Positions 1 through 6,762 of a stretch of 9,281 nucleotides of DNA are shown one piece after another. Source of the DNA: CAYGZA01 sp964354135 (GTDB lineage: Bacteria; Planctomycetota; Planctomycetia; Pirellulales; Thermoguttaceae); contig CAYGZA010000278.1 in the NCBI GenBank assembly GCA_964354135.1, positions 1 through 9,281 of the forward strand, read 5' to 3'. The notes below the pieces were generated by a model. That model made no database searches. It had not been told where the DNA came from and was given only the letters and a program-made list of their open reading frames with translations. The position numbers and the translations under genes were made by a program. How positions within the stretch are numbered: position 1 is the stretch's first letter; every line of letters begins with the position of its first letter.

Positions 1-70
1 GTCTCTGGCGGCAGCGGCCAAGCAGTGGCACACGCACAACTCCCGACTTCTGAGCAGGGGCACCCGTGCG
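1..70. repeat. Intergenic repeat A, copy 1 (cut by window edge)
   Basis: The first 70 bases match 923-992 in direct orientation without gaps, 67 of 70 identical by eye; mismatches are at 17, 58 and 67. Similarity stops at 70/992, just after the motif GCACCCGTGCG here and GCACCCGCGCG in the other copy, so 70 looks like a true element end. The left part of this copy lies outside the window. With copy 2 it brackets the DUF433/DUF5615 operon. Confidence 0.85.
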
Positions 71-164
71 GCCCTGCCAAGGCCCGCAGTGTCCCCCCAA
101 GCGGGCTATTCTGTACCTGGATTCCCAGTCGCGTACGATCCCCGTCCCCTCGCACCGTGGTTCC

Positions 165-173
165 TGCTATAGT
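165..173 (+). promoter_or_regulatory. Extended -10 promoter of the DUF433/DUF5615 operon
   Basis: The string TGCTATAGT matches the extended -10 consensus TGnTATAAT with one mismatch. It ends six bases before the ATG at 180, which would place transcription start at or next to the start codon. No Shine-Dalgarno sequence lies between it and the ATG. The mRNA may therefore be leaderless. No good -35 box is visible, which is usual for extended -10 promoters. This is sequence inference only. Confidence 0.5.
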
Positions 174-179
174 AGCAGT

Positions 180-512
180 ATGCAGCCCACACTTGAGAAG
201 ACGCACATCGAAGTGACCCCCGGCACTTGCGGGGGACGACCGCGCATTGCCGGGCACCGCATCCGGGTGCAGGATGTCGTGATTTGGACCGAACAGGGAC
301 AGTCCCCGGACCAAATCGTGGGCGACTTCCCCCAACTCTCGCTGGCCGACGTGTACGCCGCGCTGGCCTACTATCACGACCACCGGGACGAAATCGACCG
401 TCAGATCCGCGAAGACGATGAGCTCGTCGAGCGGATGAGAGCCCAGAGCGGTCCCGGCCTCCTCGACCAGCTTCGATCGGGGGACCGCCGTGCTGATTCG
501 CTACCATCTTGA
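180..512 (+). CDS. DUF433 domain protein, likely antitoxin
   Basis: A 110-residue protein. Residues from about 8 to 65 carry the DUF433 pattern: GTCGGRPRIAGHRIRVQDVV, then a PDQIVGDFPQLS stretch and the DVYAALAYYHDHRDEI helix. DUF433 proteins are small helix-turn-helix-like proteins usually paired with a DUF5615 PIN-like partner, and by that pairing this one is the probable antitoxin and autoregulator. The ATG at 180 is chosen because the domain begins just after it and an extended -10 box sits immediately upstream; an ATG at 66 in the same frame would lie upstream of that promoter. The last 45 or so residues are an acidic tail beyond the usual domain. Its end overlaps the toxin start by 23 bases, which implies translational coupling. 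Confidence 0.88.
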   Translation: MQPTLEKTHIEVTPGTCGGRPRIAGHRIRVQDVVIWTEQGQSPDQIVGDFPQLSLADVYAALAYYHDHRDEIDRQIREDDELVERMRAQSGPGLLDQLRSGDRRADSLPS

Positions 513-819
513 CGAGCACGTGGACCCCGCCGTCGCAGAGGGGCTCCGCCAGCGCGGCATCGATGTCACCACCACGGTTGAAGCCGGCCTCACGGGCGCT
601 ACGGACGAAGACCAACTCGCTTTCGCCACGGCCAGTGGACGAATCTGCGTCACCCGCGACCCCGACTTCCTCATTCTGCACAGCCGCGGCATTTCGCATG
701 CCGGCATCGCCTACTGGCACCCAAAGCGACGCAGCGTCGGACAGATCGTACTCGACCTGGCCCTCCTGTGGAGAGTCACAACGGCAGAGGAAATGCAGGG
801 CCGAGTTGAATACCTCTGA
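490..819 (+). CDS. DUF5615 PIN-like protein, likely toxin RNase
   Basis: A 109-residue protein matching the DUF5615 family, a PIN-like fold (VapC/Mut7-C related). The acidic positions expected of the metal site are visible: D8-E9 in YHLDEHV, D39/D41 in TDEDQLAFA, and D57/D59 in VTRDPDF. The following HSRGISHAGIAYW segment is also typical. Known family behaviour suggests a metal-dependent RNase neutralised by the upstream DUF433 protein; the substrate is unknown. The start is GTG at 490, inside the antitoxin gene, with a G-run (GGGGGA) about six bases upstream serving as ribosome-binding site. No truncation is apparent. Confidence 0.88.
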   Translation: MLIRYHLDEHVDPAVAEGLRQRGIDVTTTVEAGLTGATDEDQLAFATASGRICVTRDPDFLILHSRGISHAGIAYWHPKRRSVGQIVLDLALLWRVTTAEEMQGRVEYL

Positions 820-854
820 CCAACCCGAGTACGCGTCGCGCGGGTGCCGCTGAT

Positions 855-992
855 CCGCGGGTGCTACCAGTGCTGTGCCAGAGCGTGCCCGCTGCCGGCA
901 TGATGTCTCCCCTTCGTTCAAGGTCTCTGGCGGCAGCGACCAAGCAGTGGCACACGCACAACTCCCGACTTCTGAGCAGAGGCACCCGCGCG
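855..992. repeat. Intergenic repeat A, copy 2 (complete)
   Basis: The right part (923-992) matches copy 1 at 67/70. The ends form a short inverted repeat, CGCGGGTGC at 856-864 against GCACCCGCG at 982-990, and an inner pair CGCTGCCG / CGGCAGCG (about 890-897 and 931-938) could form a stem. CGCGGGTGC also occurs directly at 839-847. This suggests a palindromic non-coding intergenic element of about 137 bp. It lies between the toxin stop (819) and the convergent glycosyltransferase end (1018). No open frame in it looks real. Confidence 0.6.
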
Positions 993-1017
993 CTGCTCAC
1001 TGTTGGCTCCCTTGTTC

Positions 1018-1683
1018 TCAGACTTGGATATTGTGCTCGCGCGCAAATCGCGACTTTACCATACTTACCTGGTGTCTCCACGTCCCACCAGAGGCGGACT
1101 TCGGTCCTTGCGAGTGCATTCCCCTGCGGTTCACGAAAAGGGGGACTGTCAACTTCACGCACCGCCACTTGAGCCAGATTCTCAGGTAATAGTCGAAGTC
1201 TTCGCCCGTGTTGAGTTGGACATTGAAGGGCGTCTGCTCCGCAATCTGTCCCTTCACGAAGTGACCCATTTGCAGCGAGTAGAAGGGATCCATCCGCAAG
1301 ATGTCGAGGACGCTTCGCACTGGCACGTCTTGCTTGTCTCGAATCTGCCAGGTACTGCATCCTTTCTTCTGTTCGCAGATGGTCCCCCAGATCGCATCGT
1401 ACTCCCGTACTGCACTCCCCACCGTCTCAAAGGCATCCTCGAGCAACAGATCATCCGCGTCTAGGAAGAAAATCCAGTCGGCGTCGGCAGCGATGGCCCG
1501 GGCAACTTCAGAATTGCGCGCTGCAGAGCGCCCCATCGTGCCGCCCGTGTCATCAATGGGCCTGTGGAGAACGCTTGAGAACGGTCCGGTGGAACGGCCG
1601 ATCGCCGCCTCGACGGACCGCTTGCAGTCTTGAAACAACTGCTCGTGACCAGGTCCTATCGGGGTAATGATTGCGCACTTCAT
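1018..1683 (-). CDS. Family 2-type (GT-A) glycosyltransferase
   Basis: A 221-residue protein. The N-terminal strand KCAIITPIGPGHEQL is the usual opening of GT-A glycosyltransferases. Residues 70-78 (WIFFLDADD) supply the DxD metal and nucleotide-sugar site at D75-A-D77, and GEDFDYYLR at 160-168 resembles the acidic catalytic-base region of GT2 enzymes. It probably transfers a sugar from a nucleotide donor; donor and acceptor cannot be read from sequence. There is no membrane segment, so it is likely cytosolic. The ATG at 1683 fits the family N-terminus, although no Shine-Dalgarno sequence precedes it. No other glycan gene is in the window, so the gene stands alone between two TA cassettes and may itself be acquired. 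Confidence 0.85.
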   Translation of the reverse strand: MKCAIITPIGPGHEQLFQDCKRSVEAAIGRSTGPFSSVLHRPIDDTGGTMGRSAARNSEVARAIAADADWIFFLDADDLLLEDAFETVGSAVREYDAIWGTICEQKKGCSTWQIRDKQDVPVRSVLDILRMDPFYSLQMGHFVKGQIAEQTPFNVQLNTGEDFDYYLRIWLKWRCVKLTVPLFVNRRGMHSQGPKSASGGTWRHQVSMVKSRFAREHNIQV

Positions 1684-1726
1684 AGTCTAATCGAAGCGAC
1701 AACAAAGGTCAGCGGAGACCGGTGCA

Positions 1727-1870
1727 GGATAAAGGGGTCGGGAGTCTCTGTTTGGCCAAGGCCCTTTCTTGTCGTTTATTCTACCGGTCGCCGTCCCGAT
1801 CCATCGACGCTCAGGGCGGTGTGGCCCTTGTTCTGCTCGTACACGGCGTGCATTTCGTCGATGGTGTCGA
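1727..1870 (-). repeat. 144-bp direct repeat B, copy 1, with 3' coding remnant
   Basis: Aligns without gaps to 2471-2614 at a constant offset of 744 bp, about 120 of 144 identical. Read on the - strand, it encodes DTIDEMHAVYEQN followed by KGHTALSVDG. The stop present in copy 2 is changed here (TGA to GGA), so this frame runs nine residues further (last residue GAA, then TAA). Similarity ends at 1870, 26 bases past the stop of the PemK-like toxin gene. This looks like the 3' end plus trailer of a gene that I do not recognise. Confidence 0.85.
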
Positions 1871-1896
1871 TCATCGGCCTCTCGGGTGAAGTCTGC

Positions 1897-2229
1897 TCAG
1901 GTGCTGAGAATCTGAACGAGCTTCGCCAGGACCTCCTGAATCTTGGCGGCGCTTATCGTCCCCGCCCGATACAGGATGATGCTGCTCTGGGCCGTGAAGA
2001 GGCGGTTGGGACGGATATTGCTGGCCTGCCGCAAGCCCCCGCCGGCAAAGTCACGATCCGCAAGCGGCACCGCATAGCTGTCGGCGACCGCCTGGCTCGT
2101 GATTTGGCAGAGAATCACATCGTCGCCGGTGAGCGTTGCCACCACCAATGCCGGTCGCTTCTTCGTTGCACTCAGATCCGAAAAAGGAAACGGTGCGACA
2201 ACCACATCGCCCTTTACAAATGCGCCCAT
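1897..2229 (-). CDS. PemK/MazF-like toxin, endoribonuclease family
   Basis: A 110-residue protein with the PemK/MazF signature at its N-terminus: KGDVVVAPFPFSDLS, then KKRPALVV with the expected basic residue before RPALVV. The middle ICLQITS-like strand (ILCQITSQ) and the SNIRPNRLFT segment are also typical. Family members are ribosome-independent mRNA interferases; cleavage specificity cannot be read here. A longer frame starts at 2256, but the ATG at 2229 is chosen because GGAGGAGG sits six bases upstream and the domain begins at residue 4. It overlaps the antitoxin stop by 16 bases, so the two are translationally coupled. The pair sits between the two copies of repeat B. Confidence 0.88.
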   Translation of the reverse strand: MGAFVKGDVVVAPFPFSDLSATKKRPALVVATLTGDDVILCQITSQAVADSYAVPLADRDFAGGGLRQASNIRPNRLFTAQSSIILYRAGTISAAKIQEVLAKLVQILST

Positions 2230-2438
2230 GCGGCATCCTCCTCCGGGCGATCCCAATCGCGGCGAAGCACGGCTTCAGTGGCCAACATGGTCGCACGGGC
2301 ATCGCTCGCGTCGGCTGCCAGGAGATCGGCCACATCGCGCTCCAGCAAGTACGAGACGAAATCATAAACGACGGGCAGTTTTTCGGCCGGCAATTTGCGC
2401 AATCGCTCATCGATCTCGGCAATCGTCACGGATGCCAT
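2214..2438 (-). CDS. Antitoxin of the PemK-like pair (DUF2281-like)
   Basis: A 74-residue protein immediately upstream of, and overlapping, the PemK-like toxin gene. An N-terminal IDERLRKLPAEKLPVVYDFV helix matches small antitoxins of the DUF2281-like type. The acidic C-terminal tail (LRRDWDRPEEDAAWAHL) is the kind of segment that wraps a toxin. It presumably binds and blocks the toxin and may repress the operon. The ATG at 2438 is preceded by GGAGG seven bases upstream. The family assignment is moderate; the antitoxin role rests mainly on gene order and overlap. Confidence 0.78.
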   Translation of the reverse strand: MASVTIAEIDERLRKLPAEKLPVVYDFVSYLLERDVADLLAADASDARATMLATEAVLRRDWDRPEEDAAWAHL

Positions 2439-2470
2439 GGTCGTGCCTCCTTCGCATCGGGCGCTGAACC

Positions 2471-2614
2471 GGATAAAGGCGCCGTGAGTCTTTGCTTGGC
2501 CACGGGCCTCTCCCGCTGTTCATTTTACCAGGCGCCATCCCGATCAGTCAACGCTTAGGGCCGTGTGGCCCTTGTATTGCTCGTACACGGCGTGCATTTC
2601 GTCGATGGTGTCGA
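2471..2614 (-). repeat. 144-bp direct repeat B, copy 2, with 3' coding remnant
   Basis: Counterpart of 1727-1870 (83% identical, no gaps). On the - strand it encodes DTIDEMHAVYEQY followed by KGHTALSVD and a TGA stop at 2544-2546. Within the coding part the two copies differ mostly at synonymous sites: Q, T, L, V and D codons differ silently, with one Y/N change and the stop change. The frame continues upstream out of frame with the CorC-like gene, which stops nine bases earlier at 2624. The sequence AGGGCCACACGGCCCT can fold into a six-pair hairpin. Confidence 0.85.
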
Positions 2615-2623
2615 AGTAGCCGA

Positions 2624-3946
2624 CTACTCGCTCCACCGGTTGACCTGGGCCTCGTGGAGGTGCTTGCGCCGCACGCTGCGGACGATGACCGAGACGTTGC
2701 CCTGGTTCACCACGTCGCCGCCGCGCACCGAGCGCCCGAGCTGGGCCTCGACCCAGTCGTTGAGCGTCCGCGGGGGCGGCGTTCCGCCGTCGGCCTTCAG
2801 CTCGATCCCGGTCATCTCGGCAAGCCGCGCCAACGGGACGCCCCCACCGACGACCCACGCTTCCCCGGAGGGTTTCACGTGGGTGGGGAGCCGGTCGAAC
2901 TCGTCCTGGATCTCGCCCACCAGCTCCTCGATGATGTCTTCGAGCGTGATCATTCCCACCACCTTGTCGGCGCGGTCGCGCACCAGCGCGATGTGCGTGT
3001 GCTCGCGGATCATCTGCTCCAGCGACGCGGACAAGTGCACGTCGTCGCGCAGGGAAGGTATCGGCCGCACCACCGAGCGCAGCGACGGGTTGTGCCCGGC
3101 CAGCCGCATGCAGGCCACGATGTCCTTGAAATTGGCATAGCCCACGATCGCCTGCGGATCGCCCGGCCGCTCGGTCACGGGAAAGCGGGTGTGCAGGTCG
3201 AGGTGGCCGACCACCAGCGCCTCGGCCAGCGTGCTGTTGACCTGCAGCATGCTGATGTCTTCGGCGGGGAGCATGCTCTCGCGCACCGAGCGGCGCGACA
3301 GCCGCACCGCGCTCAGGATGATGCGTTCCTCGCGGGCGCCGATGAGCTGCGTGGTCCGGGCCAGGGCCGTGATCGCGCGGAGCTCCTGCAGCTCGGCGGA
3401 CTCGGACTTCGCCCCCGGCTCCTTGCCCAGCCGCCACCGTCGCTCTCCCCAGCCGGTGATCAGCGTGGCCGTCTTCTCCAGGAGCCAGACCACCGGCCAG
3501 ACGCTCCGCGCAAACCACTTCATCAGCGGGGAAAGCCGCAGGCAGACCCATTCCTTGTTGCGGAGCGAAAAGATCTTGGGCACGAGCTCGCCGAAGACGA
3601 TGCTCACGATGGTCAGCGGCACGACCACGATGGCGATCGCCAAAGGGCCGGCAAGCACGGGGGAGATCCCCCACTGGTGCAGAACCGGGCGGATCTTTTC
3701 TTGCGCCCCTGCACCGCCGGTCGCCGCCGCGATGGCCCCGAACAGCGTGATCCCCAGTTGTACGACTGCCAGGCTCCGCTCCATGCCTCGCTTCATCGAG
3801 AGCGAAGCCTTGGAGCCCCGGCGGTTCTCACGCGCCAGGACCTCGAGCCGGGCGACCGAGACCGAGGCCAGCGCAATCTCATAGCCGGCGAACACGCCGT
3901 TCAGCGCGATCATCGCGAGCATTACCGCCAACTCAATCGACCACAC
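2624..3946 (-). CDS. CNNM/CorC-HlyC family membrane protein with CBS pair
   Basis: A 440-residue protein with the full architecture of the hemolysin C/CorC group. The N-terminal CNNM (DUF21) domain has hydrophobic segments near residues 3-25, 58-80, 93-118 and 138-160, with the FGELVPKIFSL motif. A CBS pair follows at about 215-335, ending in the characteristic GMITLEDIIEELVGEIQDEF. A C-terminal CorC_HlyC domain spans about 350-430. Characterised relatives take part in Mg2+/Co2+ handling; the name hemolysin is historical. The start is GTG at 3946, supported by GGAGG five bases upstream and by the family N-terminus. It follows the hydrolase gene on the same strand after 96 bases. The protein looks intact. 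Confidence 0.93.
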   Translation of the reverse strand: MWSIELAVMLAMIALNGVFAGYEIALASVSVARLEVLARENRRGSKASLSMKRGMERSLAVVQLGITLFGAIAAATGGAGAQEKIRPVLHQWGISPVLAGPLAIAIVVVPLTIVSIVFGELVPKIFSLRNKEWVCLRLSPLMKWFARSVWPVVWLLEKTATLITGWGERRWRLGKEPGAKSESAELQELRAITALARTTQLIGAREERIILSAVRLSRRSVRESMLPAEDISMLQVNSTLAEALVVGHLDLHTRFPVTERPGDPQAIVGYANFKDIVACMRLAGHNPSLRSVVRPIPSLRDDVHLSASLEQMIREHTHIALVRDRADKVVGMITLEDIIEELVGEIQDEFDRLPTHVKPSGEAWVVGGGVPLARLAEMTGIELKADGGTPPPRTLNDWVEAQLGRSVRGGDVVNQGNVSVIVRSVRRKHLHEAQVNRWSE

Positions 3947-4022
3947 GGAAACCTCCGCGGTGGATAGGCCGGCCGGCGCGCCGTCGGCCGCTAAACGGGG
4001 CGATCAAACACGGGCCAACCAA

Positions 4023-4034
4023 GACGCCGGCGTC
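4023..4034. other. 12-bp perfect palindrome after the hydrolase gene
   Basis: GACGCCGGCGTC is a perfect palindrome nine bases beyond the hydrolase stop on the - strand. A second GC-rich inverted repeat (GGCCG...CGGCC) lies nearby at about 3978-3996. Neither is followed by a U-tract on the - strand, so a Rho-independent terminator is not supported. It could be a weak stem or a protein site in the 96-bp gap before the CorC-like gene. Confidence 0.3.
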
Positions 4035-4042
4035 CCTTCGCA

Positions 4043-5227
4043 TCACAAGTACGCATCGAACCATTCATAGACCCGCCGTTCGGCTTCCGCGGGAACGCTG
4101 TGGCCCTTCCGGTGGTTCAACAGCCCCACGCGAGCCGCGCCGCCGTACAAACGATAGGCCGGAAGCGCCGCGTCGAGGAACGGCCAGCTCCGGGCGCCGT
4201 CCGCCAAATCTCCCCCAAGGAGCAGGAACGCACGCGGCGCGACAAGGGCGAGCAATTCGTGGTGCTCGCGCGTGAAGGTCACCCGCCGGATCTCCTCCCC
4301 AAGATACCAAGGGTCGTGCCAGTTGGAGAACCGCGTTCCGATCCCCCCTTCGCTGCTCACCGCGACTTGGACCCTTTCGTCCAGAGCGGCGAGGTAAAGC
4401 ACCTCCTTGGCCCCGAGCGAATGGCCGACCGCGCCCAGCCGCTTCGGATCGACCCCGGGCAGCCCTGCGAGAATGTCGAGGGCCACCAGACCGTCGAAGA
4501 GCATTTTGGCCATCCCCTTGGACCGCGGGTGGCGGACGCGAAACCGCGGCAGCTCCTTGTCGATGGCCAGCGTGCGGTTGTCGGACCACAAGAAGTTCCG
4601 CGGGCAGAAGGCGACGTAGCCGCGCCGGGCCAGGTTCAACCCGAAAGCGGTCTCCGGGCGCCCTTCCAGCCCGGCCGGCTCGCGGATGGAGCAGTTCACC
4701 GTGGGATGAAACACAACCACGCCCGGGCGCAGACCTTGCGGCTCTGCGGGCCGGAGGAGATACGCCTCGGTAGAAAGCCCCGGCTCGACCTCGTAGCGGA
4801 CCAGTTGGCGGACCGCTCCCTGCGGCCGGTCCTCCTCAACCACGTTCATGGCAGGCGGCCTCGAACGATCCACACCCCAGAAAGGCCCGAGGAACTCAAG
4901 CCACCAGCGGCGGATTTGTTGACGCTTCTTCTCCCACGCCGCGAGCGTGGCGATAGGCCGCCCTTCCTGGTCCAGCAAGAGGGGCGATAACCGCGGGGCG
5001 TCGGCCGGCAGTGGTTCGGGCGCCCGCTGGACCTCGGCAAGCCAGGGGACCTCGCCGCGCGCGGCGGGCCCGTCGGCACGCAACCACTGCGGAACGGAGC
5101 AGCTCGCCAAAGTAGAAAGCAGGAACCCGCGACGCGACACCCGCCGTGCGCCGAACCGGACCGACTCCTCGGCTGCAAGGCCGGTTCCCACCGTGGGGGG
5201 CTTCGAGAATTCACAGGACCTTGACAT
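4043..5227 (-). CDS. Tat-exported alpha/beta hydrolase, putative lipoprotein
   Basis: A 394-residue protein. A twin-arginine signal is seen at residues 31-42 (SRRGFLLSTLAS), leading straight into a lipobox-like LASC with C43. The mature part is an alpha/beta hydrolase of the dienelactone hydrolase/acetyl xylan esterase-like type: nucleophile elbow GHSLG with S270, an Asp at D340 or D343 in LLLGGDLADG, and H376 in RKGHSVP. The IGTRFSNWHDPWYLG segment is common in such exported esterases. It likely cleaves esters on extracellular polysaccharide or small substrates; the substrate is not known. The ATG at 5227 overlaps the GNAT gene by 17 bases. A later GTG (V30) would keep the twin-arginine signal but has no ribosome-binding site. 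The 30-residue extension before RR is long, so the start is uncertain. Confidence 0.85.
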   Translation of the reverse strand: MSRSCEFSKPPTVGTGLAAEESVRFGARRVSRRGFLLSTLASCSVPQWLRADGPAARGEVPWLAEVQRAPEPLPADAPRLSPLLLDQEGRPIATLAAWEKKRQQIRRWWLEFLGPFWGVDRSRPPAMNVVEEDRPQGAVRQLVRYEVEPGLSTEAYLLRPAEPQGLRPGVVVFHPTVNCSIREPAGLEGRPETAFGLNLARRGYVAFCPRNFLWSDNRTLAIDKELPRFRVRHPRSKGMAKMLFDGLVALDILAGLPGVDPKRLGAVGHSLGAKEVLYLAALDERVQVAVSSEGGIGTRFSNWHDPWYLGEEIRRVTFTREHHELLALVAPRAFLLLGGDLADGARSWPFLDAALPAYRLYGGAARVGLLNHRKGHSVPAEAERRVYEWFDAYL

Positions 5228-5717
5228 AGATCGCCTTGTCGTCCCCAGGGGCGTAGAAGTCCTTCAGGATCGCTTCCAGATGATACCCGCATCGCTCGTA
5301 AAAGTGCCGGGTGGGAACATACTGTGGTCGATGCGACGTCTCGATGTACACCCGCCGGCCGCCCGCTCGGTGAATCAGTTGCTCGGCCTCGAGGATCAGC
5401 ACGCGGCCCAGCCCCTGTCCGCGGCACGAGTCCTCGACGGCGAGCCAATAAAGGTCGTAGCTGGCCGCCGTCCCCGCAATGGGACCGTAGCAGGCGTAGC
5501 CAACGACCTGACCGTCCCGCTCGGCAAACAGGAAATGGTATCCGCTGCTCGGCCCTCGGGTCAAACGCTCGTCGACCAGCTCGACCGCCACCTCGACCTC
5601 CGCCGGCTTGAAGAATCCCGTCGATTCCACAATCCGGCGGACCCGCTCCCGGTCCGCAGGGTGAACCTCGTCGCGGAGCGCGATTCCCCCGTGGTCCGGC
5701 TTCTCCCGGCAATCCAT
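5211..5717 (-). CDS. GNAT family N-acetyltransferase
   Basis: A 168-residue protein with GNAT motif A: the strand YDLYWLAVED followed by the acetyl-CoA pyrophosphate loop R99-G-Q-G-L-G104. Motif B follows in RRVYIETSHRPQYVPTRHFYERCGY, which ends in the usual FYERCGY turn. It transfers an acetyl group from acetyl-CoA to an amine; the acceptor is unknown. The frame is open much further upstream, but that part overlaps the DUF2760 gene and has no family similarity. The ATG at 5717 has AGAGG seven bases upstream; ATG at 5753, nine bases after the upstream stop, is the alternative and would add 12 residues. Gene overlaps imply an operon with both neighbours. Confidence 0.88.
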   Translation of the reverse strand: MDCREKPDHGGIALRDEVHPADRERVRRIVESTGFFKPAEVEVAVELVDERLTRGPSSGYHFLFAERDGQVVGYACYGPIAGTAASYDLYWLAVEDSCRGQGLGRVLILEAEQLIHRAGGRRVYIETSHRPQYVPTRHFYERCGYHLEAILKDFYAPGDDKAIYVKVL

Positions 5718-5761
5718 GTTCGAGCCTCTGCGCCGTGGCAACGGCGTGGTTTCCATGCCTG

Positions 5762-6322
5762 CTATTTCAACTCCACCTCGACCGGGGCGACGATCCGCGC
5801 CGCGGTCTCTTTGCCGGACCACGCGGGCAGGTCGCACTTGGTCGCTTCCCAGCCGTGGTGCAGCAGACGGCCGCGGAAGGGAGGTTCTCCGGCGACGTTT
5901 CCGATGAGGCGAAGCCTGCCCGGGTCGAAGCCGGCGGCCACTTCGAGATCGTCGCCCTCCTGTTGGGGAGAGACCGGCACGAGTGCGAACAGCCGCTCCA
6001 ACACGGCGCCGCAATCGCGGTGTACGTCCCGCGCGACCGCCCCGATTTGGGCATCCGAATACCCCACCAGTGGCTCCTGGATGAAGTCTACGAAGCGGGC
6101 TTCCCGTTGAAGGGTGGCCAGGAGCGTCAGGGCCTCGCTTCGCGGCCGGGGGGCCGTGGCGGGCTTCTTGGGCTCGACTTTCGGCTGAGGCTTGGCCGCC
6201 TCTCCGGCCGGCGATGGCGCGGCTGGCTTGCGCCGGCGAAGGGCGCTGCCCAGTAGGCAGACCAATACGCCGCCCACCAGGCCGATCAATAACGGAACGA
6301 TCATGTCCCACGGGTATTCCAT
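5762..6322 (-). CDS. DUF2760 protein with N-terminal membrane anchor
   Basis: A 186-residue protein. Residues 8-26 (IVPLLIGLVGGVLVCLLGS) form one membrane helix, followed by a Pro/Lys/Ala-rich linker to about residue 60. The DUF2760 domain then runs to the C-terminus with recognisable landmarks: LLATLQREARFVDFIQE, GYSDAQIGAVARDVHRDC, AGFDPGRLRLIGNVAGEPPF and HHGWEATKCDLP. The function of DUF2760 is not established. In other bacteria it is often next to an Hsp70-like gene, but none is seen in this window. The ATG at 6322 has GGAGG six bases upstream. It is the first gene of the - strand run that continues with GNAT, hydrolase and CorC-like genes, behind a plausible sigma-70 promoter. Confidence 0.88.
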   Translation of the reverse strand: MEYPWDMIVPLLIGLVGGVLVCLLGSALRRRKPAAPSPAGEAAKPQPKVEPKKPATAPRPRSEALTLLATLQREARFVDFIQEPLVGYSDAQIGAVARDVHRDCGAVLERLFALVPVSPQQEGDDLEVAAGFDPGRLRLIGNVAGEPPFRGRLLHHGWEATKCDLPAWSGKETAARIVAPVEVELK

Positions 6323-6354
6323 TGGCTTCCTCCCGCTGAGAATCGTACCCCGTT

Positions 6355-6384
6355 AATACACCAGGGCGTGGGAGGGGTTGTCAA
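6355..6384 (-). promoter_or_regulatory. Sigma-70-like promoter for the DUF2760-led gene run
   Basis: On the - strand a perfect TTGACA lies at 6384-6379. A -10-like TGTATT lies at 6360-6355 with an 18-base spacer; the alternative TATTAA has a 20-base spacer. Transcription would start about 25 bases before the ATG at 6322, leaving room for its GGAGG ribosome-binding site. The promoter lies back to back with the TA operon starting at 6544. Confidence 0.5.
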
Positions 6385-6512
6385 TACCTCTCGCGGACGC
6401 CAGGGAGACCCGACACAGGCGATCCAAGTTCGGGCTCGGGGCACCAATTCTGGGGCCCAGTTTGGCCCATTCCATCGCCACGGGTTGCCTATGGCGCCCG
6501 TTGCGACTACAT

Positions 6513-6521
6513 TGTATTACA
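6513..6521 (+). promoter_or_regulatory. Candidate TA operator TGTATTACA
   Basis: TGTATTACA is a perfect inverted repeat (TGTA, one-base centre, TACA) 22 bases before the ATG of the ribbon-helix-helix antitoxin gene, overlapping a TATTAC that could be the -10 box. Ribbon-helix-helix antitoxins usually bind short palindromes at their own promoter, so this is a likely autoregulation site. Only one half-site pair is visible, and no convincing -35 box. Confidence 0.4.
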
Positions 6522-6543
6522 GCGGGTGACAGGAGGTGTCAAT

Positions 6544-6762
6544 ATGAGCGTGGTCTTCTCAATTCGCGTTCCAGAGGACTTGGCCAAAGAGCTGGACGAG
6601 ATCGCCACGGAGACGGAGCGTCCGCGGTCATTTCACGTCCAGAAGGCCATCGAGACGTACGTCCGGGAGTTCGCGGACTTGCAGATTGCCTTGGACCGTA
6701 TGCGCGATCAGAGCGATCCGGTCGTCTCCGGCAGGGATCTGAGGAAGTCCCTTGGCCTATAG
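6544..6762 (+). CDS. Ribbon-helix-helix (CopG/RelB-type) antitoxin
   Basis: A 72-residue protein. The N-terminal strand SVVFSIRVPEDLAKELDEIA and the SFHVQKAIETYVREFADLQI helices form a ribbon-helix-helix DNA-binding fold. The C-terminal segment to LRKSLGL is the usual toxin-binding tail. It should bind the RelE-like toxin encoded next and repress the operon. The ATG at 6544 is preceded by a strong AGGAGGT six bases upstream, which decides against the in-frame GTG at 6526. Its stop overlaps the toxin start by 11 bases. The gene looks intact and complete. Confidence 0.9.
   Translation: MSVVFSIRVPEDLAKELDEIATETERPRSFHVQKAIETYVREFADLQIALDRMRDQSDPVVSGRDLRKSLGL

Noticed and set aside
106..921. 271-codon open frame on the - strand opposite the DUF433/DUF5615 genes
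   Set aside because: Arg/Gly-rich antisense shadow; both + strand genes match known families and overlap in the usual TA manner.
2563..2578. Hairpin AGGGCC-ACAC-GGCCCT as a terminator
   Set aside because: No U-tract follows, and the bases encode the conserved KGHTAL peptide, which explains the sequence; copy 1 has a weaker stem.
2492..3967. 491-codon open frame on the + strand opposite the CorC-like gene
   Set aside because: It is the antisense shadow of a clearly recognised CBS membrane protein; its translation is low-complexity, rich in His, Arg and Asp, with no family signal.
4947..6110. 387-codon + strand frame opposite the hydrolase, GNAT and DUF2760 genes
   Set aside because: Spans three recognised - strand genes, so it is a by-product of high GC content.
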